Origin: Xylanibacter ruminicola
Lineage (GTDB): Bacteria > Bacteroidota > Bacteroidia > Bacteroidales > Bacteroidaceae
NCBI RefSeq assembly: GCF_900142525.1
Contig: NZ_FRBD01000021.1
Location: 1-64,000 of the forward strand
DNA length: 64,000 nt
Direction: 5' to 3'
Of the stretch, positions 58,476 to 64,000 are shown piece by piece. The notes under the pieces were generated by a model. The model saw only the letters and a program-made list of their open reading frames with translations, was not told the origin of the DNA and made no database searches. The position numbers and the translations under genes were made by a program. The stretch's first letter is position 1; each line of letters opens with the position of its first letter.

Positions 58476-61241
58476 ATGCAGAAATTGTTTCTTTTAGACG
58501 CTTATGCGCTCATTTATCGCAGCTATTATGCGTTCATCAAGAACCCACGAATCAACTCGAAAGGACTGAACACGAGTGCTATCATGGGCTTCCTGAATAC
58601 TCTGAACGAGGTGCTTACAAAAGAGAAGCCAACACATATCGGAGTGGCTTTCGATCCACACGGACCAACCTTCCGTAGCGAGGCTTTTCCTGAATACAAA
58701 GCCCAGCGCGAAGAGACGCCAGAGGATATCCGCAAGGCAGTTCCCATCATCAAGGATCTACTGAAAGCCTACCGTATACCCATCTTACAGGCAGACGGTT
58801 ACGAGGCCGATGACGTGATAGGAACATTGGCAGAAAAAGCCGGTTCCATCGGAGTTGAGACCTATATGTTAACACCAGATAAGGACTACGGACAGTTGGT
58901 TCGCGATAACGTTTTCATCTACCGTCCACGTCATGGAGGCGGTTATGAAACGATGGGCCCCAAGGAGGTTTGTGAGAAATATGATATCCCCTCCCCTATG
59001 GCCGTCATCGATCTGCTGGCATTGATGGGCGACTCGGCCGATAACTTCCCAGGCTGTCCAGGTGTTGGTGAAAAAACTGCCGTGAAACTGATTAATGAGT
59101 TTGGAAGCATCGAACAGCTGATTGAGCGTTCGAGCGAGATCAAAGGTAAGCTTCGCGAAAAAGTTGAAGAGCATGTCGACGATATCAAGATGAGTTACTT
59201 CCTTGCAACCATCAAAACCGATGTGCCTATCGAGCTCGATATGGAAAGTTTGAAACTCGTTGAGCCCAACGAGGACGAACTTGGCAAATTACTGCTCGAA
59301 CTCGAGATGAAGAGCTTTGCCGACCGTGTTCTTAAGAAAAGTCAAAAACCGCAAAAAGTTGTAAATCAGCAACTCGATCTCTTTGCAGAATTCACGCCCA
59401 ACGGGCAGGATTTATTCGAAAATTCGAGTTTTGAGACGCTAAAAACAACACCTCATGACTACAAACTCGTTGAAAATCAGGAGGATTTGAAGAAAATTTG
59501 TGACTATTTCTTGACAAACAAAATTCTCAGTCTAGACACAGAAACCACTTCAACGAGTGCCATCGATGCAGAATTGGTAGGTTTGAGCTTTGCCGTGAAA
59601 GAATTCGAGGCGTTTTATGTGCCCATTCCAGCCAATCGTGAAGAAGCGTTGCAAATTGTTAATATCTTTAAACCCGTCTACGAAAGCGAGGAAATACTCA
59701 AAGTGGGTCAAAACTTGAAGTACGACCTTGAGGTTCTTCGAAACTACGGCATCGAGTTGAAAGGAAAAATGTGGGACACCATGATTGCCCACTATCTCAT
59801 CCAACCCGAACTTCATCACAACATGGATTACATGGCTGAGATTTATCTCAACTACCAGACCATTCATATTGATGAACTGATCGGGCCAAAAGGTAAGAAC
59901 CAGAAATCAATGCGCTCTCTCCCACCCTCTCAGGTTTACGAGTATGCAGCCGAAGATGCCGACATCACGCTTCGACTGAAAAACAAACTCGAACCAGAGC
60001 TGAAGAAGGCCGAGTGCGAAGACCTATTCTACAATATAGAGATGCCATTGATGCCTGTTCTGGCTGAGATGGAGATGAATGGTGTTTGCCTGGATACAGA
60101 ATCGCTTGCCGAGACGTCAAAACAATTCAACAACCGCATGAACGAGATTGAGGCTCGTATCTACGAGTTGGCAGGCGAACGATTCAACATCGCATCGCCC
60201 AAACAGGTTGGTGAGATACTCTTCGACAAACTCAAGATAGTAGAGAAAGCCAAGAAGACCAAGACGGGCCAATACGTTACATCCGAAGAGGTGCTGCAGC
60301 AACTGCGCAACAAGCATGAGATAGTAGCTGACATATTGGAACACAGAGGTTTAAAAAAGCTAATAGGCACCTATATCGATGCCCTACCCAAGTTAATAAA
60401 TCCAAAGACTGGTCATATCCACACCTCGTTTAATCAAACGATTACTGCTACAGGGCGCCTATCCTCGAGTGATCCTAACCTGCAGAACATCCCTATCCGT
60501 GGCGAAGACGGAAAGGAAATCCGCAAGGCATTTATTCCAGAGCCAGGATGTCTGTTCTTTTCAGCAGACTATTCGCAGATAGAACTCAGAGTGATGGCCC
60601 ATCTGTCGCAAGACGAACAGATGATTCGTGTGTTCAGCGAAGGCAAGGATCTGCATGCTGCCACAGCAGCCAACATCTACAAAAAACCTATTGAAGAGGT
60701 AACGCGCGACGAACGCACCAAGTCGAAGCGAGCCAACTTTGGTATCATTTACGGCATCACCGTATTTGGCCTTGCAGAGCGATTGGATATCCCTCGCGAT
60801 GAAGCTAAAATGCTGATAGATGGCTACTTTGAGACCTTCCCACAGGTTCGTGATTATATGGAAAAATCTAAAGAGGTGGCCAGAGAGAAGGGCTACGTCA
60901 CTACCCTATTCGGCCGCCGCCGCTATCTGCCAGACATCAATTCGCACAATGCTACCGTTCGTGGCTTTGCTGAGCGAAATGCCATCAACGCCCCGATTCA
61001 GGGCACTGCTGCTGACATCATCAAGGTAGCTATGATTCGCATCTTTAACCGCTTTAAGGCAGAAGGCATCAAGAGCAAGATGATACTGCAGGTACACGAC
61101 GAATTAAACTTCTCTGTCTACCCAGACGAGAAGGAAAAAGTAGAGGGCATCGTGCTCGAAGAGATGCAGAATGCCCTGAACTTAAGTGTGCCACTAGTTG
61201 CTGATTCCGGATTCGGACAGAACTGGCTCGAGGCCCACTAA
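58476..61241 (+). CDS. polA: DNA polymerase I
   Basis: 921 aa. Repair and Okazaki-fragment polymerase. The 5'-3' exonuclease domain occupies about 1-290 (LLDAYALIYRSYYAF, LQADGYEADDVIGTLA, PGVGEKTAVKLI). The 3'-5' exonuclease domain at about 330-520 keeps its catalytic acids (SLDTETTSTSAID, and EYAAEDADITLRL), so proofreading appears intact. The polymerase domain carries motif A (FFSADYSQIELRVMAHLS), the O-helix (RTKSKRANFGIIYGI) and motif C (ILQVHDELNF). Monocistronic; it ends immediately before the convergent kinase gene. Confidence 0.98.
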   Translation: MQKLFLLDAYALIYRSYYAFIKNPRINSKGLNTSAIMGFLNTLNEVLTKEKPTHIGVAFDPHGPTFRSEAFPEYKAQREETPEDIRKAVPIIKDLLKAYRIPILQADGYEADDVIGTLAEKAGSIGVETYMLTPDKDYGQLVRDNVFIYRPRHGGGYETMGPKEVCEKYDIPSPMAVIDLLALMGDSADNFPGCPGVGEKTAVKLINEFGSIEQLIERSSEIKGKLREKVEEHVDDIKMSYFLATIKTDVPIELDMESLKLVEPNEDELGKLLLELEMKSFADRVLKKSQKPQKVVNQQLDLFAEFTPNGQDLFENSSFETLKTTPHDYKLVENQEDLKKICDYFLTNKILSLDTETTSTSAIDAELVGLSFAVKEFEAFYVPIPANREEALQIVNIFKPVYESEEILKVGQNLKYDLEVLRNYGIELKGKMWDTMIAHYLIQPELHHNMDYMAEIYLNYQTIHIDELIGPKGKNQKSMRSLPPSQVYEYAAEDADITLRLKNKLEPELKKAECEDLFYNIEMPLMPVLAEMEMNGVCLDTESLAETSKQFNNRMNEIEARIYELAGERFNIASPKQVGEILFDKLKIVEKAKKTKTGQYVTSEEVLQQLRNKHEIVADILEHRGLKKLIGTYIDALPKLINPKTGHIHTSFNQTITATGRLSSSDPNLQNIPIRGEDGKEIRKAFIPEPGCLFFSADYSQIELRVMAHLSQDEQMIRVFSEGKDLHAATAANIYKKPIEEVTRDERTKSKRANFGIIYGITVFGLAERLDIPRDEAKMLIDGYFETFPQVRDYMEKSKEVAREKGYVTTLFGRRRYLPDINSHNATVRGFAERNAINAPIQGTAADIIKVAMIRIFNRFKAEGIKSKMILQVHDELNFSVYPDEKEKVEGIVLEEMQNALNLSVPLVADSGFGQNWLEAH

Positions 61242-62903
61242 TTAGTACTTAAATGATGACCCGCCAAGGAACTCGCGAAGCAGCGATGTAGGCGGAATCT
61301 GAGTCTCAGGAATGGGACGGATATATCGAAGGAATTTCAGCAGGCGATAAGCCTCTGCATATTCCTTCGAGTTTTCTGGTACCTGCTCCAAAAGCGGCTC
61401 AGCCTGACTCTTAATCACAGCCAGCTCGAACAGCATGGCAGTATTAAACATCGCATCGGCATTCTCCTGGAATGGGAAAATCCACTTGTTCTCCCCCGCC
61501 CTAACGCTTGGCCAGCGACGGATGGTCTCCTGAGCATCAACACCACGATACTTATAATCGCGGATAATACGGCGCAGAAGTCGGTTATCTGTGGTTGGAA
61601 CGTAGTTATGATTATCAAGCAGAATGGTAGTCAGGGCCGAAGCATAAACACGGTAAATCTGATCGTTGGGAATCTCAGAGGTAAGCTCTGGATTCAAGGC
61701 GTGAATACCCTCTACCACAAGCACCTCGTTGCCCTTAAGCTGCAACTTCTTACCACTCCATTCGCTGCATCCCTTCTGGAAATTATAGCGAGGCAGCTCT
61801 ACCTCTTCGCCATTGAAAAGAGCCGTTAGCTGCTCGTTGAGCAGAGGCAGATTCAAGGCGTGCAGATGCTCAAAATCGTAGTCACCCTTCTCGTCGCGAG
61901 GCGTCTTATCGCGATCCAGGAAGTAGTCATCGAGCGAGATGTTAACAGGCTTGATACCATTAACAGCCAACTGCACGCTAAGACGCTTGCAGGTAGTAGT
62001 TTTTCCTGATGATGAAGGACCAGCAATCAGCACCAACTTAACGCCCTTACGCTGAGCTATCTCATCAGCAATCTTGGCTATCTTCTTCTCCTGAAGCGCC
62101 TCACTAATCTGTATCAGCGTAGACGAGTGTCCTTCCATTATCACCTCATTCAAATCACCAATGGTGCGTATGCCAAGAATATCCTGCCATTGATGGTGCT
62201 CCTTGAAGATGCCGAACATCTTATCCTGATGCGTCATCTCGCCAAGCTCTGTAGGATGTTCGCGCGAAGGAATACGAAGCAGTAACCCATCGTAATACTT
62301 CTCGACACCAAAGAGGTATATCTGCGATGTATTGGTGAGCAGAGAGCCGTAGTAGTAATCCACGTAACCATCTATGTCATAGTAAGTTGTAAAAAGACGG
62401 CCTGTACTCTTCAGTAGTTTGACCTTCGAACGATTATGCAAGCTATCGAATAGTTCTATGGCCTCTTTTGTCGTCGTCTCGTGTCGATGTATGGGGTAAG
62501 CAGCATCTATAATTTCCTGCATCTTACGACGTATGGCTCCAGCATCATCCAGAGTAACAGGGCGCCCAATATTCAGGTTTACATAGTAACCATTACTAAC
62601 AGGAATATCGATAGCCACTTTGCAACGCTCGAAAAGATCGTGAACAGCCTTGCAGAGTACAAAGAAAAGGCTACGAGTATAAGCACGCGAACCACTAGAT
62701 GAAGTGATATCGAGAAACTCCACCTCCTTCTGCTTATACACACGATAGTGCATACCTTCTACCTTATTATTGACATGGGCCGAGAGAGGGCCGAAATGCA
62801 TGGTATATCCACTCTTCTCATACACCTCCTCGAGGTTTGAACCAATAGGAACTTCTACCGTTGTATCGTTATTTAATACATGTACTTTCACTAATTTTTC
62901 CAT
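61242..62903 (-). CDS. uridine kinase-like protein with TGS and ThrRS-like N-terminal domains
   Basis: 553 aa. The N-terminal TGS-like domain (about 1-60) and a threonyl-tRNA-synthetase second-additional-domain-like region (about 60-200, with HRHETT) precede a phosphoribulokinase/uridine kinase domain from about 285. Walker A is GPSSSGKTTTCKRL (295-308), followed by the kinase stretches DDYFLDRDKTPRDE and VVEGIHALNPEL. It is predicted to phosphorylate a nucleoside or other small molecule; the true substrate is not known. The ATG at 62903 is used (a TTG lies two codons earlier). Promoter at 62937-62944. Confidence 0.9.
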   Translation of the reverse strand: MEKLVKVHVLNNDTTVEVPIGSNLEEVYEKSGYTMHFGPLSAHVNNKVEGMHYRVYKQKEVEFLDITSSSGSRAYTRSLFFVLCKAVHDLFERCKVAIDIPVSNGYYVNLNIGRPVTLDDAGAIRRKMQEIIDAAYPIHRHETTTKEAIELFDSLHNRSKVKLLKSTGRLFTTYYDIDGYVDYYYGSLLTNTSQIYLFGVEKYYDGLLLRIPSREHPTELGEMTHQDKMFGIFKEHHQWQDILGIRTIGDLNEVIMEGHSSTLIQISEALQEKKIAKIADEIAQRKGVKLVLIAGPSSSGKTTTCKRLSVQLAVNGIKPVNISLDDYFLDRDKTPRDEKGDYDFEHLHALNLPLLNEQLTALFNGEEVELPRYNFQKGCSEWSGKKLQLKGNEVLVVEGIHALNPELTSEIPNDQIYRVYASALTTILLDNHNYVPTTDNRLLRRIIRDYKYRGVDAQETIRRWPSVRAGENKWIFPFQENADAMFNTAMLFELAVIKSQAEPLLEQVPENSKEYAEAYRLLKFLRYIRPIPETQIPPTSLLREFLGGSSFKY

Positions 62904-62936
62904 AAGCAATATTTATTGTTTAGCTAAATTTCTTTG

Positions 62937-62944
62937 CAAAGATA
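62937..62944 (-). promoter_or_regulatory. -7 promoter element (TATCTTTG) of the kinase gene
   Basis: TATCTTTGCAAAG on the minus strand, 33 nt upstream of the ATG at 62903. Confidence 0.65.
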
Positions 62945-62986
62945 ACATTTTTCTGAAATCTTAACTTATTATTCTGAGTTTTTTTA

Positions 62987-62994
62987 TAACTTTG
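62987..62994 (+). promoter_or_regulatory. -7 promoter element (TAACTTTG) of the Na/Pi cotransporter gene
   Basis: TAACTTTGTAGCC on the plus strand, 32 nt before the ATG at 63027. Confidence 0.65.
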
Positions 62995-63026
62995 TAGCCG
63001 AATTACTAAATATAGATACGATTTTT

Positions 63027-64000
63027 ATGTCAATCTGGATTATTTTTAAACTTCTGGGATCGCTTGCTCTGTTGATGTTCGGTATGAAGTCGATGAGTGA
63101 AGCTTTGCAGAAGATGGCGGGTCCACAATTGCGACACGTTCTTGGTGCTATGACCACCAATCGTTTTACTGGTATGCTTACAGGTATGCTTGTTACAGCC
63201 TCCGTTCAGTCATCAACAGCCACCACTGTGATGACTGTCTCGTTTGTTAATGCAGGCTTGCTTACCTTGGCACAAGCCATTTCAGTTATCATGGGTGCCA
63301 ACATCGGAACCACACTTACCGCATGGATCATGTCGGCAGGTATGTCGTTCGACATCACCAGCGCCGTCTATCCGGCATTCTTCCTGGGTATCATTCTGAT
63401 ATACCTGAAGAAGTACCGATATATTGGCGATTTCCTGTTTGGACTCTCGTTCCTGCTCCTTGGTTTGGGAACACTCAGAATGACTGGCACAGAAATGCAT
63501 CTGGGTGAGAATCAGGCCCTACTCGACTTCTTCGCCTCGTTCGATCCCGACTCATTCCTCACCACGCTGATATTCCTGTTCCTTGGAGGCATTATGACCT
63601 TCTGCGTTCAGTCGTCAGCAGCCGTTATGGCCATCACCATGATTCTCTGCTCAAGCGGAGCACTACCTATATATCAAGGTATAGCACTGGTTATGGGTGA
63701 GAACATAGGAACCACCGTTACCTCTAACCTCGCTGCCCTATCGGCCAACACTCAGGCCCGCAGAGCTGCACTTGCACACATGTTCTTCAATGTGTTCGGA
63801 GTTGTGTGGATCCTGTTTGTTTTCCGTCCTTTCGTAGATGCTGTTTGCGGCATGGTGGGCTATGATGTAGAGATGGTAAAGGGCTCTGTATCAACCAGCG
63901 TGTTCCTTGCCAACGCAGCCAAGCTTAGCTTTGTGCTGGCAGCATTCCACACCTGCTTCAACGTGGTTAACACCTTCATACTCATATGGTTCATCCCACA
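63027..64000 (+). CDS. Na/Pi cotransporter family protein (truncated by window end)
   Basis: The first 324 codons are present, and the reading frame is still open at the right edge. It starts MSIWIIFKLLGSLALLMFGM and contains the paired QSS repeats of the PNaS family: TASVQSSTATTVMTVSFVNAG and, in the second half, FCVQSSAAVMAITMILCSSG, each followed by a MGANIGTT or MGENIGTT turn. Sodium-dependent phosphate transport is the expected role. Many bacterial members carry a C-terminal PhoU domain, which would lie beyond the window. Confidence 0.93.
   Translation, partial: MSIWIIFKLLGSLALLMFGMKSMSEALQKMAGPQLRHVLGAMTTNRFTGMLTGMLVTASVQSSTATTVMTVSFVNAGLLTLAQAISVIMGANIGTTLTAWIMSAGMSFDITSAVYPAFFLGIILIYLKKYRYIGDFLFGLSFLLLGLGTLRMTGTEMHLGENQALLDFFASFDPDSFLTTLIFLFLGGIMTFCVQSSAAVMAITMILCSSGALPIYQGIALVMGENIGTTVTSNLAALSANTQARRAALAHMFFNVFGVVWILFVFRPFVDAVCGMVGYDVEMVKGSVSTSVFLANAAKLSFVLAAFHTCFNVVNTFILIWFIP

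Overview
The window looks like a chromosomal segment of a Bacteroidota bacterium, most likely Prevotellaceae (Prevotella/Segatella-like). Reasons: nearly every transcription unit is preceded by a Bacteroidota -7 promoter element (TAnnTTTG); Shine-Dalgarno sequences are largely absent; and the gene content is typical of the group (rimP-nusA-infB joined to a SUF operon, a three-subunit succinate dehydrogenase/fumarate reductase, GH95 fucosidase, TlpA/BF3164-like lipoprotein, ptb-buk). About 49 protein genes (one broken, one cut by the right edge) and one tRNA (Asn) are supported. No transposase, phage, rRNA or CRISPR array was found.

Layout. 1-456: no intact gene, only regulatory-looking DNA and a possible gene remnant. 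457-9770: secreted carboxylesterase, propeller-thioredoxin lipoprotein, membrane TPR/HTH regulator, murQ with a DMT exporter, and a radical-SAM plus DUF4130 pair suspected of nucleic-acid repair. 9771-10299: hairpin, 22-bp tandem repeats and tRNA-Asn. 10300-23645: S41 protease, then one long co-directional run rimP-nusA-infB-sufB-(NCS2 purine permease)-sufC-sufD-sufS-rnhB. 23647-32354: M16 protease; gpmI, HD hydrolase, ung, small membrane protein, Sel1-caspase protein and DUF3109 protein in a tight run. 32349-39672: GH95 plus AraC regulator on one side of a divergent promoter pair, ptb-buk-amino acid symporter on the other, then a cytidylate-kinase-like gene. 39867-45066: SpoIIE-type phosphatase and a compact operon of an HPr-kinase-like gene (broken), Ser/His signal-peptidase-like protein, PqqD-like protein and ABC exporter. 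45113-48792: sdhCAB with a small membrane ORF between A and B. 48941-58389: LUD protein, rhodanese lipoprotein, mnmG, apt, DUF559 nuclease gene, uvrC, dtd, small membrane protein, MazG-like, deoC, polyprenyl synthetase. 58476-64000: polA, uridine-kinase-like protein, Na/Pi cotransporter (truncated).

Most notable: (1) the kinase/peptidase/PqqD/ABC cassette resembles RiPP maturation and export modules but has no recognisable precursor, and its kinase gene carries both a frameshift and an in-frame UAG; (2) two identical parS-type sites (16 bp, in a shared 19-bp context) lie 1.2 kb apart beside mnmG, suggesting the ParB loading zone and nearness to the replication origin; (3) between them a DUF559 nuclease gene sits inside 36-bp inverted repeats (34/36 identical), a candidate small mobile unit with no transposase; (4) a strongly structured gap (42-bp perfect palindrome inside inverted TGACAGA/TGTCATT arrays) lies between uvrC and dtd; (5) heptanucleotide tandem repeats fill two operon-internal gaps (nusA-infB and sufC-sufD). 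All calls come from reading the sequence; no database search was possible.
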